Shown here: positions 27,548 to 40,213 of the stretch, in pieces
Layout: every line of letters starts with the position of its first letter
Position numbering within the stretch: the first letter of the stretch is position 1
DNA from: Ectothiorhodospira haloalkaliphila ATCC 51935
GTDB taxonomy: Bacteria > Pseudomonadota > Gammaproteobacteria > Ectothiorhodospirales > Ectothiorhodospiraceae
Assembly: GCF_000633935.1 (NCBI RefSeq)
Contig: NZ_KK214996.1
Span: 346,477 to 410,476, forward strand
Length of the DNA stretch: 64,000 bases
Reading direction: 5' to 3'
The notes under the pieces: model-generated
What the model was told of the DNA's origin: nothing
What the model saw: the letters and a program-made list of their open reading frames with translations, nothing else
The model's database searches: none
Made by a program: the position numbers and the translations under genes

Positions 27548-28534
27548 TCACTCCTCCAGCAGCCCCGCCTCCCGATAATACCGCTTGGCCCCCTCATGCA
27601 ACGGCGCCGACAACCCCTGCTGCACCATGCTCTCCTTCTCCAGCACCCCGAAGGCCGGGTGCATGCCCTTGAAGGTCTCGAAGTTGTCGAAGACCGCCTT
27701 CACCAGGCTGTACACCGCCTGCTCGGTGGTGGCCGTGGAGGAAACCAGCGTGGCGCCCACACCGAAGGTGTCCACGTCATCCTCCTGGCCGGGATACATG
27801 CCCGCCGGGATGGTGGCGCTGAAGTAATACGGTGTGTCATCCACCAGCCCATCGATCACCTCGCCGCTCACCGGCACCAGACGGGCGCCGCAGGTGGCGA
27901 TGGGCTCCTGGATGGCGGAGGATGGGTGACCCACGGTGAACAGGACCACATCGATGCGATTGTCACACAGGGCCTGACCCTGCTCCCGGGAGGGCAGCTC
28001 CGAGGCCAGGGAGAAATCGTCCATGGTCCAGCCATAGGCCTCCATCAGACGCTCCACGGTGCCCCGCTGACCCGACCCCGGGTTGCCCACGTTCACCCGC
28101 TTGCCCTTGATGTCCTCGAAATGCTGGATGTCGCTGTCCTGACGCACCAGCACCGTGAAAGGCTCTGGATGCAGGGACATTACGGCGCGCAGGTTCTCAT
28201 CGGGGCCGGCATCGGCAAAGCGGTCGGTACCCTGCCAGGCATGATGCTGCCAGTCGGACTGCACCACGCCCAGATCCATCTCCCCGGCGCGGATGGAATT
28301 GAGGTTGAACACCGAGCCGCCGGTGCTCTCGGCATTGCAGCGAATGCCGTGCTCCGCGCGGTCGCGATTCACCAGCTGACAGATACGCTGTCCGGTGGGG
28401 TAATACACGCCCGTGACGCCCGCCGTGCCGATGGTGAGGAACCGCTGATCGGCCATGACCGGGTTGCTGACCAGGGTGGTGGCAAGCCCCGCGAGAAGCA
28501 GGGTAAAGCCTTTCTTCATCAACCGTTTGCGCAT
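27548..28534 (-). CDS. TAXI-family TRAP transporter solute-binding protein
   Basis: The 328-residue periplasmic protein has a signal peptide (FTLLLAGLATTLVSNPVMA) and the TAXI opening RFLTIGTAGVTGVYYPTG, followed by STGGSVFNLNSIRAGEMDLGVVQSD near 75-100. GGAGG seven bases before the ATG at 28534 fixes the start; the open frame continues 23 codons upstream. It should capture a small organic anion and hand it to a fused TRAP permease. The only such permease in the window is at 34899-37643, on the other side of the riboflavin genes. The substrate is unknown. Confidence 0.9.
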   Translation of the reverse strand: MRKRLMKKGFTLLLAGLATTLVSNPVMADQRFLTIGTAGVTGVYYPTGQRICQLVNRDRAEHGIRCNAESTGGSVFNLNSIRAGEMDLGVVQSDWQHHAWQGTDRFADAGPDENLRAVMSLHPEPFTVLVRQDSDIQHFEDIKGKRVNVGNPGSGQRGTVERLMEAYGWTMDDFSLASELPSREQGQALCDNRIDVVLFTVGHPSSAIQEPIATCGARLVPVSGEVIDGLVDDTPYYFSATIPAGMYPGQEDDVDTFGVGATLVSSTATTEQAVYSLVKAVFDNFETFKGMHPAFGVLEKESMVQQGLSAPLHEGAKRYYREAGLLEE

Positions 28535-28665
28535 GCTTCGTCCTCCAGTGTGTGAGGGCCAGGTTGTGACTGTTTTCAGGGTTTTACGTGCGTCTGGCGC
28601 CAAAATCCGCTAACATTCAAGCCTTTTTCCGAAGTCTAATCAATCCGCTTTGCGGGGAGTACCGA

Positions 28666-29919
28666 ATGTTTTCCACCCACATGAGTATCGCCGGATACGA
28701 CGATGAGCTGTGGCAGGCCATCCAGTCCGAATCACGCCGTCAGGAAGAGCATATCGAGCTGATCGCCTCCGAAAACTACGCCAGCCCACGCATCATGGAA
28801 GCCCAGGGCTCCGCGCTCACCAACAAGTACGCGGAAGGCTACCCCGGCAAACGTTACTACGGCGGCTGCGAGTACGTCGACGTGGCCGAGACGCTGGCCA
28901 TCGATCGCGCCAAGCAACTCTTCGGCGCCGACTACGCCAACGTGCAGCCCCACTCCGGCTCCCAGGCCAATGCAGCCGTTTACATGGCCCTGCTCAATCC
29001 GGGCGACACCGTGCTGGGCATGAGCCTGGCCCACGGCGGCCACCTCACCCATGGCGCCAAGGTGAACTTCTCCGGCAAGATTTACAATGCCATCACCTAT
29101 GGCATCGATGACCAGGGCTACATCGATTACGACGAAGTGGAACGCCTGGCCCTGGAGCACAAGCCGAAGATGGTGGTGGCCGGCTTCTCCGCCTATTCCC
29201 GCGTGGTGGACTGGCAGCGTTTCCGCGACATCGCCGACAAGGTGGGCGCCTACCTGCTGGTGGACATGGCCCACGTGGCCGGTCTGGTGGCCGGTGGCGT
29301 GTATCCCAGCCCCGTGCAGATCGCCGACGTGACCACCTCCACCACCCACAAGACCCTGCGCGGCCCGCGCGGCGGCATCATCCTGGCAAAGAGCAATCCG
29401 GAGATCGAGAAAAAGCTGAACTCCCTGGTCTTCCCCGGCACCCAGGGTGGCCCGCTGATGCACGCCATCGCCGGCAAGGCCGTGGCCTTCAAGGAGGCCC
29501 TGGAGCCGGACTTCAAGGCCTACCAGCAGCAGGTGGTGGAGAACGCCCGCGCCATGGCCGATGAGATGATCAAGCGCGGCTACAAGGTGGTCTCCGGTGG
29601 CACCGACAATCACCTGTTCCTGGTGGACCTGATCGACAAGGGCATCACCGGCAAGGACGCGGACGCCGCCCTGGGCCGCGCCAACATCACCGTGAACAAG
29701 AACGCGGTGCCCAATGATCCCCAGTCCCCGTTTGTCACCAGCGGCCTGCGCATCGGCACCCCGGCTATCACCACGCGTGGTTTCGGTGAGAAGGAGTCCC
29801 GCGAGCTGGCCGGCTGGATCTGCGACGTGCTGGACGATCTGAACAATGAGTCGGTCATCGAGCAGGTCAAGGCCCGTGTGCTGGATGTGTGCAAGCGCCT
29901 GCCGGTGTACGCCAGCTAA
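28666..29919 (+). CDS. glyA: Serine hydroxymethyltransferase
   Basis: The 417-residue PLP enzyme interconverts serine and glycine with tetrahydrofolate. Its length matches E. coli GlyA. Marks are [19 protein letters not shown] near 33, [12 protein letters not shown] near 63, the PLP-lysine segment [17 protein letters not shown] near 222 and [14 protein letters not shown] near 358. GGGGAG upstream of ATG 28666 sets the start; the frame runs 26 codons further without a match. In this window it also completes the glycolate-derived glycine route set up by glcE, glcF and the aminotransferase. Confidence 0.97.
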   Translation: MFSTHMSIAGYDDELWQAIQSESRRQEEHIELIASENYASPRIMEAQGSALTNKYAEGYPGKRYYGGCEYVDVAETLAIDRAKQLFGADYANVQPHSGSQANAAVYMALLNPGDTVLGMSLAHGGHLTHGAKVNFSGKIYNAITYGIDDQGYIDYDEVERLALEHKPKMVVAGFSAYSRVVDWQRFRDIADKVGAYLLVDMAHVAGLVAGGVYPSPVQIADVTTSTTHKTLRGPRGGIILAKSNPEIEKKLNSLVFPGTQGGPLMHAIAGKAVAFKEALEPDFKAYQQQVVENARAMADEMIKRGYKVVSGGTDNHLFLVDLIDKGITGKDADAALGRANITVNKNAVPNDPQSPFVTSGLRIGTPAITTRGFGEKESRELAGWICDVLDDLNNESVIEQVKARVLDVCKRLPVYAS

Positions 29920-29936
29920 CGCTCGCGCATCACAAG

Positions 29937-29972
29937 CCCCTCTCCCCCCGGGAGAGGGGTTGGGGTGAGGGG
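29937..29972. repeat. G+C-rich palindromic repeat between glyA and nrdR
   Basis: CCCCTCTCCC-cccg-GGAGAGGGG then TTGGGGTGAGGGG. It lies in the 68-bp gap between co-directional genes, 16 bp before the nrdR start, so it may separate the two messages or stabilise the glyA 3' end. Confidence 0.75.
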
Positions 29973-29987
29973 CGAGGAGGTCGCAAC

Positions 29988-30458
29988 ATGAAGTGTCCCT
30001 ACTGCGGTGCCCCGGATACCCGGGTGGTGGATTCACGGCTGGCCGGCGAAGGCGAGCAGGTGCGTCGCCGTCGGGAATGCGCGGCCTGCGGTGATCGCTT
30101 CACCACCTTTGAAGGGGCGGAGTTGAACCTGCCCCGGGTGGTCAAGCGCGATGGCGGTCGCGAGCCCTTCAACGAGGGCAAGCTGCGCGCCGGGATGATG
30201 CACGCCCTGGAAAAACGCCCCGTCCCCACGGATCGGGTCGAGGCTGCCCTCACCCGCATCAAGCACAAGGCCATGAGCCAGGGTGAGCGGGAACTTCCGG
30301 CCCAACGTATTGGCGAATGGGTGATGGAGGAACTGCAGGGGCTGGACCAGGTGGCCTATATCCGTTTTGCCTCGGTGTATCTGAGCTTTGCCGATGTGCA
30401 GGCCTTTCGCGAAGTGGTCGAACGCCTGGAAAAGGATCCCCAGGGCAACAAGGACTGA
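29988..30458 (+). CDS. nrdR: Transcriptional repressor NrdR of ribonucleotide reductase genes
   Basis: The 156-residue regulator has an N-terminal zinc ribbon (MKCPYCG, then [13 protein letters not shown]) and an ATP-cone with [21 protein letters not shown] near 47, where ATP/dATP binding controls activity. It represses nrd operons through NrdR boxes. GAGGAGG eight bases before ATG 29988 sets the start. It heads the riboflavin run, its usual position in proteobacteria. Confidence 0.96.
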   Translation: MKCPYCGAPDTRVVDSRLAGEGEQVRRRRECAACGDRFTTFEGAELNLPRVVKRDGGREPFNEGKLRAGMMHALEKRPVPTDRVEAALTRIKHKAMSQGERELPAQRIGEWVMEELQGLDQVAYIRFASVYLSFADVQAFREVVERLEKDPQGNKD

Positions 30459-30482
30459 GTCTGCCTCCGCCCGAATCCCACC

Positions 30483-31604
30483 ATGACTGATTTCTCTCCC
30501 GACGATCATCGCTTCATGGCCCGCGCCCTGCAGTTGGCGGCCATGGGCCTGTACACCACCGACCCCAACCCGCGGGTGGGCTGCGTGGTGGTGCGCGGCG
30601 CGCAGGTGGTGGGCGAGGGCTACCATGTCCGCGCCGGCGAGGCCCACGCCGAGGTGCGAGCCTTGCGCGCGGCCGGCGAGCAGGCGCGGAACAGCACGGT
30701 CTACGTGACCCTGGAACCCTGCAATCATCATGGGCGCACCCCACCCTGCGTGGATGCCCTGCTGGCGGCCGGCGTGGGCCGGGTGGTGGTGGCCATGGAG
30801 GACCCCAACCCGCTGGTGTCCGGTCAGGGCCTGGAACGCCTGCGCCAGGCGGGGGTGGGCGTGGCCCATGGGCTGATGGCCGAGGCGGCCCATGACCTCA
30901 ACCCGGGGTTCATCAGTCGCATGCGGCGTGGACGGCCCTGGGTGCGCGTGAAGATGGCGGCCAGTCTGGACGGGCGTACCGCCATGGCCTCCGGGGAGAG
31001 CCAGTGGATCACCGGTGAGGCGGCACGCCAGGATGTGCAGCGTCTGCGGGCCCGGGCCTCGGCCCTGCTCACCGGCATGGGCACGGTGCTGGCCGATGAC
31101 CCGCGACTGAACGTGCGCATCGCCGCCGCCGAACTGGGTGTGGATGGTGTCGTGAAGCAGCCCCTTCGGGTCGTGCTGGACCGACAGGGCCAGCTGTCCG
31201 CCGCCGCACGTCTGTTCCAGGATGCGGCGCCGGTGCAGGTGTTCACCACCGAGCACCGGGTGGAGGAACTGCAGGCGCAGTTGGCCGGCACGGGCGCCCG
31301 GGTGCAGGGTGTTCCCCGGGCCGGGGGTCACCTGGATCTGAGTGCCGTGCTCGCGGCACTGGCGGCGCAGGAGGTCAACGAGGTGCATGTGGAGGCAGGG
31401 CTGCGGTTGTCGGGGGCCCTGATGCAGGCGGGGTATGTGGATGAGCTGGTCGTGTATCTGGCGCCCCATCTCATGGGCAGCGACGCGCGGGGCCTGATGG
31501 AACTGCCCATCCAGCGGATGGCCGGGCGGGTTCCTTTGGAGATCCGCGATATTCGCCCGGTGGGCCGCGACTGGCGGGTGACGGCGCGCCCTTCGGCAGC
31601 GTGA
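30483..31604 (+). CDS. ribD: Bifunctional riboflavin deaminase/reductase
   Basis: The 373-residue enzyme catalyses the second and third steps of riboflavin synthesis. The deaminase domain (about 1-145) has the zinc ligands HAEVRALR and PCNHHGRTPPCVDALL. The reductase domain (about 150-365) opens with RPWVRVKMAASLDGRTAMAS and has ESQWITGEAARQDVQRLRA, an NADPH-binding region. It lies 24 bp after nrdR. No FMN riboswitch is visible upstream. Confidence 0.96.
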   Translation: MTDFSPDDHRFMARALQLAAMGLYTTDPNPRVGCVVVRGAQVVGEGYHVRAGEAHAEVRALRAAGEQARNSTVYVTLEPCNHHGRTPPCVDALLAAGVGRVVVAMEDPNPLVSGQGLERLRQAGVGVAHGLMAEAAHDLNPGFISRMRRGRPWVRVKMAASLDGRTAMASGESQWITGEAARQDVQRLRARASALLTGMGTVLADDPRLNVRIAAAELGVDGVVKQPLRVVLDRQGQLSAAARLFQDAAPVQVFTTEHRVEELQAQLAGTGARVQGVPRAGGHLDLSAVLAALAAQEVNEVHVEAGLRLSGALMQAGYVDELVVYLAPHLMGSDARGLMELPIQRMAGRVPLEIRDIRPVGRDWRVTARPSAA

Positions 31605-31662
31605 TCCCTGGATGGATAATCCTGTATCTTAGCCCCTTGAAATCGACCCGGAGACCCCTTCC

Positions 31663-32319
31663 ATGTTTACAGGTATCATCCAGTCCGTGGGTAGCCTGGC
31701 CGCCACGCAGGACCGGGGTGGCGACTGCCGCCTGACCCTGCGCACCGGCAAGCTGGACCTGACCGACGTGCAACTGGGCGACAGCATCGCCGTGAACGGC
31801 GTGTGCCTGACGGCGGTGGCCCTGCCCGGCGATGGCTTCGAGGCGGATGTCTCCCGGGAGACCCTGTCCAAGACCTCCCTGGGGGCGCTGGGCATCGGCG
31901 ACCCGGTGAACCTGGAGAAGGCCCTCACCCCCACCACCCGACTGGGCGGCCATCTGGTCAGCGGTCATGTGGACGGTCTGGGCGAGGTGACGACCGTGGA
32001 GCAGGAGGCGCGTTCCTGGCGGTATCATGTGCGGGTGCCGGATGAGCTGGCCCGTTACATCGCCCCCAAGGGGTCGGTCTGCATCGATGGCGTGAGTCTG
32101 ACGGTGAACACCGTGGAAGGCGCCGTGTTCACCGTGAACATCGTGCCCCACACCCAGCAGGAGACCATCATCAACGGCTATCGCGTGGGTACCCGCGTGA
32201 ACATCGAAGTGGATATCATTGCCCGCTATCTGGAACGCCTGCTGCTGGGAGACAAGGCCGCCCAGCCCAAACACGGCATCAGCGAGGCATTTCTGGCTGA
32301 ACATGGCTTTCTGAAATAA
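31663..32319 (+). CDS. ribE: Riboflavin synthase, alpha subunit
   Basis: The 218-residue enzyme dismutates two 6,7-dimethyl-8-ribityllumazine molecules to riboflavin. It has the duplicated lumazine-binding repeat: MFTGIIQSVG and SIAVNGVCLTA in the first half, GGHLVSGHVDGLGEV and SVCIDGVSLTVN in the second. E. coli names this gene ribC or ribE. A 58-bp gap separates it from ribD. Confidence 0.96.
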   Translation: MFTGIIQSVGSLAATQDRGGDCRLTLRTGKLDLTDVQLGDSIAVNGVCLTAVALPGDGFEADVSRETLSKTSLGALGIGDPVNLEKALTPTTRLGGHLVSGHVDGLGEVTTVEQEARSWRYHVRVPDELARYIAPKGSVCIDGVSLTVNTVEGAVFTVNIVPHTQQETIINGYRVGTRVNIEVDIIARYLERLLLGDKAAQPKHGISEAFLAEHGFLK

Positions 32320-32355
32320 GGCTCCTTTCGCATTGGCGGATTTTCAATCGGGACC

Positions 32356-32691
32356 ATGATGGACTGGATCAACGACACCTTATTGCAGGCCGGCCTCTGG
32401 ATGCGTGGTTACACCACCCAGATCGCCCTGGCGCTGGTGGCCACGCTGCTGGTGGTCTACGGACAGGATATCCTGAGGGCGGTCAAGGCGGTGGTCCGTC
32501 CTTATCCCCTGGTGTTCCGTTTGCTTGTCTTCGTGCTGATGTGCGTGTTCGGCTTTGGTGCCATCGCCGTCTTCCTGGCCCCCTGGGTGGCACAGGGATT
32601 GATGATGGTGGATACCCTCTGGCTTGCGCCCACTGTGGCGGGGGCCTTCCTGATTCTGGGGTTCGTCGCCGAACGCCGTCAGCAACTCTAG
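32356..32691 (+). CDS. DUF3392-type inner-membrane protein
   Basis: The 111-residue protein has three to four hydrophobic helices and the pattern IALALVATLLVVYGQDILR near residue 23, VFRLLVFVLMCVFGFGAIAV near 53 and a closing ILGFVAERRQQ. I recognise this as the DUF3392 family, which has no known function. It sits inside the riboflavin run between ribE and ribBA, with gaps of 36 and 65 bp, so it is probably co-transcribed. A role in flavin metabolism is a guess from position only. Confidence 0.75.
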   Translation: MMDWINDTLLQAGLWMRGYTTQIALALVATLLVVYGQDILRAVKAVVRPYPLVFRLLVFVLMCVFGFGAIAVFLAPWVAQGLMMVDTLWLAPTVAGAFLILGFVAERRQQL

Positions 32692-32756
32692 TCACCCGTC
32701 ATGCCCCTGGGCCATGCGGCCCACTCATCCCCCTGGATTCAAATACCGGCCGAACC

Positions 32757-33875
<1,119 letters not shown>

Positions 33876-33890
33876 CGGAACACCCCTGTC

Positions 33891-34373
33891 ATGACTGCAA
33901 ACCTGCACACCATCGAAGGCACCTTCACCGCCGCTTCCGAGGCCCGGATCGGCCTGGTGCTGTCCCGCTTCAATTCCTTCATCGTCGAGCGTCTGCTGGA
34001 AGGGGCGCAGGATACGCTGAGTCGCCATGGGGTGCCGGACCAGAACCTCACCGTGGTGCGGGTGCCCGGCGCCTATGAACTGCCCCTGGCAGTGAAGGTG
34101 ATGGCCCAGTCCGGAAGCTACGATGCCGTGATCGCCCTGGGCTGCGTGATCCGCGGCTCCACCCCTCATTTCGACTATGTGGCCGGAGAGGCCGCCAAGG
34201 GCCTGGCCCAGATCCAGCTGGAGCATGCCCTGCCCATCAGCTTTGGTGTGCTGACCACCGACACCATCGAGCAGGCCATCGAACGGGCCGGCACCAAGGC
34301 GGGCAACAAGGGCGCCGATGCCGCCATGAGCGCCCTGGAGATGATCAGCCTGGTCCGGTCGCTGCGCGCATGA
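33891..34373 (+). CDS. ribH: 6,7-dimethyl-8-ribityllumazine synthase
   Basis: The 160-residue enzyme condenses the pyrimidinedione with dihydroxybutanone phosphate. It has [21 protein letters not shown] near 22, [17 protein letters not shown] near 56, [16 protein letters not shown] near 85 and [18 protein letters not shown] near 118. It forms icosahedral or decameric shells in known cases. The stop overlaps the nusB start by 4 bp, as is common. Confidence 0.96.
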   Translation: MTANLHTIEGTFTAASEARIGLVLSRFNSFIVERLLEGAQDTLSRHGVPDQNLTVVRVPGAYELPLAVKVMAQSGSYDAVIALGCVIRGSTPHFDYVAGEAAKGLAQIQLEHALPISFGVLTTDTIEQAIERAGTKAGNKGADAAMSALEMISLVRSLRA

Positions 34374-34810
34374 ATCCCGATGCCTTGCAACACCGGCGCC
34401 TGACTCACGCCCGTCGCCACGCCCGCCGGCTGGCGATGCAGGCGTTGTATCAATGGCAGCTCACCGATTACCACCCCAAGGACATCCTGGCCGATTTCCA
34501 GGGGGACCCGGAGATGGAGCGGGCGGATTGGGAGCACTTCCGCCATGTGCTGCTAGGGGTGACTGAAAATGTGGATGCGGTGGACGAGCTGATCGCCCCT
34601 TTCCTGGACCGCCCGGTGGCCCAGGTGGACCCGGTGGAGCGTTCCATCCTGCGCCTGGCCACCTTCGAGTTGCATCACTGCCCGGACGTGCCCACCCGCG
34701 TGGCCATCAACGAGGCGGTGGCGCTGGCGAAGAAGTTCGGCGCGGATCAGGGTCACAAGTTCGTCAATGGAGTGATCGACAAGGTGGCCGGTGGGGCACT
34801 GCGCCGGTAG
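34370..34810 (+). CDS. nusB: Transcription antitermination factor NusB
   Basis: The 146-residue all-helical protein pairs with NusE on boxA RNA for antitermination of rRNA operons. It begins with the RNA-binding [18 protein letters not shown] and has [17 protein letters not shown] near 87, [19 protein letters not shown] near 110 and [10 protein letters not shown]. It overlaps ribH by ATGA, so translation is coupled. The usual downstream partner thiL is not here. Confidence 0.95.
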   Translation: MNPDALQHRRLTHARRHARRLAMQALYQWQLTDYHPKDILADFQGDPEMERADWEHFRHVLLGVTENVDAVDELIAPFLDRPVAQVDPVERSILRLATFELHHCPDVPTRVAINEAVALAKKFGADQGHKFVNGVIDKVAGGALRR

Positions 34811-34822
34811 GGGAGGTCATTT

Positions 34823-34844
34823 CCCTCTCTCCCGGGAGAGAGGG
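34823..34844. repeat. Perfect 22-bp palindrome after nusB
   Basis: CCCTCTCTCCC followed at once by GGGAGAGAGGG is a perfect inverted repeat. No T run follows, so it is a weak terminator at best. It is the smallest member of the G+C-rich palindrome family and marks the junction between the riboflavin/nusB run and the TRAP gene. Confidence 0.7.
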
Positions 34845-34898
34845 GCTGTCATTCGCTTGGCTCCATCAAGGAGCGTTCATCAGAAAGGCGTTGACTGA

Positions 34899-37643
<2,745 letters not shown>

Positions 37644-37644
37644 T

Positions 37645-38286
37645 TCAGCGCGGCTCGCCGGCCAGGGAAGGGCTGGCGGTCTGCTGATGTGCATTGAAGC
37701 CCTCGGTGGGCACAGCGGGAAGGACGCGCCGCCCGGGATTCGGGGAGGAAACAGCGGGATGGTGATTGCGCACCCGCCGCCACAGGTTGAGCAGATAGCG
37801 TACATCGCTGTCGGCCTGATGGGCGAAACCCGGGGTATCCCGCCGGGCCTGGGTCATCAGGCACTGCAGCAGATCCGGGGCCCGGTACTCGGGGGCTGGC
37901 AGGCGGGGTTCCAGCAACTTGAACACATCCCCCAGTCGAAAACGGGGCATGAAGCTGCCGGCCACAAACAGTCGCTGCAACCAGAATCGGTCCAGATGCA
38001 CACCATCGGTGAAGACCACCTTGCCGGCCAGGGCACGGTTCATGCGCCGACACAGCCAGGTGATGTCACAGCCGCCCTCCTCGATCATGTCGCGGCTGAT
38101 GCCATGCATCTCCTCCGCCTGATCGCACCAATCGTTCCACTCGGGGGCAGGACGGATCAGCCAGCACTCCAGGCGCCCTGCCCCGTCAGACCAGGCCACC
38201 TGGACAGGATAACTGCCCCGGGTGAGAGATGAGGCCTCGAAGTCCAGAAAACAGGGCAATGTGCTGTGGGTGAAGTCGATTGACAT
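37645..38286 (-). CDS. DEDD-type 3'-5' exonuclease-like protein
   Basis: The 213-residue protein opens with MSIDFTHSTLPCFLDFEASS, which contains the DFE of the exonuclease I motif, has FTDGVHLDRFWLQRLF near 100, and HQADSDVRYLL near 165 with the His and Asp of motif III. This matches DnaQ-like exonucleases of the short, stand-alone kind. The substrate is unknown. The stop codon is one base from the TRAP permease stop, so the two genes converge without a terminator. The last 35 residues are Pro/Ser-rich and look disordered. Confidence 0.78.
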   Translation of the reverse strand: MSIDFTHSTLPCFLDFEASSLTRGSYPVQVAWSDGAGRLECWLIRPAPEWNDWCDQAEEMHGISRDMIEEGGCDITWLCRRMNRALAGKVVFTDGVHLDRFWLQRLFVAGSFMPRFRLGDVFKLLEPRLPAPEYRAPDLLQCLMTQARRDTPGFAHQADSDVRYLLNLWRRVRNHHPAVSSPNPGRRVLPAVPTEGFNAHQQTASPSLAGEPR

Positions 38287-38398
38287 GAAAATGCTTGGCA
38301 AAGCCCCCTTGCTAGGTCGATGATCATAACCCGCGCCCCCGCCCACGGCCACCCCTGGCCAGCGGGGCAAAGCCATACAAAATCAGGGGTCTGACGGC

Positions 38399-39148
38399 AT
38401 GGGAAGTGCGTTCAAGCGGCTGGAAAGGAACACCGGAGGACGGGATTTCGTGGTGGGGGATCTGCATGGCATGTTCTCCGCACTGGAGCGGGCCATGGAC
38501 GAACTGGGCTTCGATCGGCACCAGGACCGGATGATCTCCGTGGGGGATCTGATCGACCGGGGTCCCGAATCCCATCGGGCCCTGGAGTTTCTCGAGCAGC
38601 CCTGGTTTTTCGCCGTGCAGGGCAATCACGAGCGCCTGCTGCTGGAATCGGAAGTCGACCGGGATCTGGCCACCAGCTGGGTGACGCTCAATGGTGGCGA
38701 GTGGTGGATGGATGTGGACCCCATCACCCAGGACCGCTTCCGCCGCCGGCTGCGCGCCCTGCCCTTCGCCCTGGAGGCGGACACCGAACCCGGCCAGGTG
38801 GGAATTGTGCATGCCGACGTCCCGCCCCGGCTCAACTGGATGGCGTTCCTGGAACAGCTGGAGCGGGACCAGCGAACCCGTGAATACGCCACCTGGTCCC
38901 GCAAGCGTATCGGCCAGGTACTCAAGGATGAAGCCATCACGCCCGTGGAGGGCCTGGCCCTGCTGGTGGTGGGGCATACCCCCGTCCAGGAGGCCATGCG
39001 TCGGGAGAACATCTATTATCTGGATACCGGCGCCGCCTATGGTAAACAGATGCCCCACGCCAAGCTCAGTATCCTGCAGATCCACCCGCAATGGGCGTTG
39101 AACAGCTTTCCCACCGCATCCAGGCCCACCTCTCAGGGGAGCACATGA
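38399..39148 (+). CDS. PPP-family metallophosphatase (PrpA/ApaH-like)
   Basis: The 249-residue protein has the full phosphoesterase motif series: GDLHG near residue 20, GDLIDRGP near 48, GNHE near 74 and VVGHTP near 200 (histidine ligand). It could remove phosphate from proteins or split diadenosine nucleotides. It is longer than the typical PrpA and lacks obvious ApaH extensions, so I leave it unnamed. Its TGA overlaps the glcE ATG by 4 bp, which suggests coupling with the glycolate genes; a functional tie is not shown by the sequence. Confidence 0.85.
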   Translation: MGSAFKRLERNTGGRDFVVGDLHGMFSALERAMDELGFDRHQDRMISVGDLIDRGPESHRALEFLEQPWFFAVQGNHERLLLESEVDRDLATSWVTLNGGEWWMDVDPITQDRFRRRLRALPFALEADTEPGQVGIVHADVPPRLNWMAFLEQLERDQRTREYATWSRKRIGQVLKDEAITPVEGLALLVVGHTPVQEAMRRENIYYLDTGAAYGKQMPHAKLSILQIHPQWALNSFPTASRPTSQGST

Positions 39149-40212
39149 CCGATCAGGATTTGACGCAAACCCTCAGTGAGTTGATTGCCGACGCAGCCCG
39201 GCAGGGGCGACCCCTGGAGATCCGGGGCGGCATGACCAAATCCTTCTACGGGCGCGCCGTATCCGGCGACCCTCTGGATATGACCCCACACCGTGGCATC
39301 ATCGACTACGAGCCCACTGAACTGGTACTCACGGCCCGTGCTGGCACGCCCTTGAGCGAGATCCAGCAACTTCTGCAGGCCAATGGCCAGATGTTGCCCT
39401 TCGAACCACCCGCCTTTGGCCCGGAAGCCACCCTGGGGGGCACGGTGGCCAGCGGACTGTCGGGGCCACGACGCCCCTACGCCGGCGCCGTGCGTGACGC
39501 TGTACTGGGTGTGCGCATGATCAACGGCCTGGGCGAGGTCCTGCATTTTGGCGGGCAGGTGATGAAGAACGTGGCTGGTTACGACGTCTCCCGGGTGATG
39601 GCAGGCAGCATGGGCACCCTGGGGGTGCTGCTGGAGGTTTCGGTCAAGGTGTTGCCGCGGCCCGCCCACAGCCTCACCATCGTACAGCCCGCCAGCGCTA
39701 TCCGGGCCCTGGACTCCCTGCTCGGCTGGGGCAACCGTCCACTCCCCGTCTCCGCCGCCTGCCATCTGGACGATACCCTCCATGTACGCCTGTGCGGCGC
39801 TCGCCAGGGCGTGGAGCAGGCCGCGCAGGTGATCGGCGGGGATGCAATGGAGAATGCGGAGGCCTTCTGGGAGGGCATTCGCGAGCAGACCCATCCGTTC
39901 TTCCAGGGATCGGGCGCTCCCCTGTGGCGTCTGAGCCTGCCCCCGGGGGCGCCGGCCGATCTGGTGCCGGAGCAGTGTCTGCTGGACTGGGGGGGTGCCC
40001 TGCGCTGGTTCCGGTCCCAGGGCCCGGCCGATGCCATCCGCCAGGCCACCCAGGCACAGGGCGGGCATGCCACCGTATTCCGCGGCCATGGCGGTCGCAT
40101 CGAGCCATTCCACCCCCTGGCGCCGCCGTTGCTGCAATTGCATCGACAACTCAAGGCTGCCTTTGATCCGCACGGAATCCTCAACCCCGGCCGCCTGTAC
40201 CCGGAGGTGTGA
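39145..40212 (+). CDS. glcE: Glycolate oxidase subunit GlcE, FAD-binding
   Basis: The 355-residue protein carries the FAD-binding PCMH fold: LEIRGGMTKSFYG near 25, YEPTELVLTARAGTPLSEI near 53, LGGTVASGLSGPRRPYAG near 97 and GGQVMKNVAGYDVSRVMAGS near 135. With GlcD and GlcF it oxidises glycolate to glyoxylate at the membrane. GGGGAG before ATG 39145 sets the start. GlcF follows after one base. The catalytic subunit GlcD is not next door. Confidence 0.93.
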   Translation: MTDQDLTQTLSELIADAARQGRPLEIRGGMTKSFYGRAVSGDPLDMTPHRGIIDYEPTELVLTARAGTPLSEIQQLLQANGQMLPFEPPAFGPEATLGGTVASGLSGPRRPYAGAVRDAVLGVRMINGLGEVLHFGGQVMKNVAGYDVSRVMAGSMGTLGVLLEVSVKVLPRPAHSLTIVQPASAIRALDSLLGWGNRPLPVSAACHLDDTLHVRLCGARQGVEQAAQVIGGDAMENAEAFWEGIREQTHPFFQGSGAPLWRLSLPPGAPADLVPEQCLLDWGGALRWFRSQGPADAIRQATQAQGGHATVFRGHGGRIEPFHPLAPPLLQLHRQLKAAFDPHGILNPGRLYPEV

Positions 40213-40213
40213 C

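Noticed and set aside
31605..32756. FMN riboswitch for the riboflavin genes
   Set aside because: I looked for the RFN conserved blocks before ribD, ribE and ribBA and saw none; the gaps are also too short except for 65 bp before ribBA.
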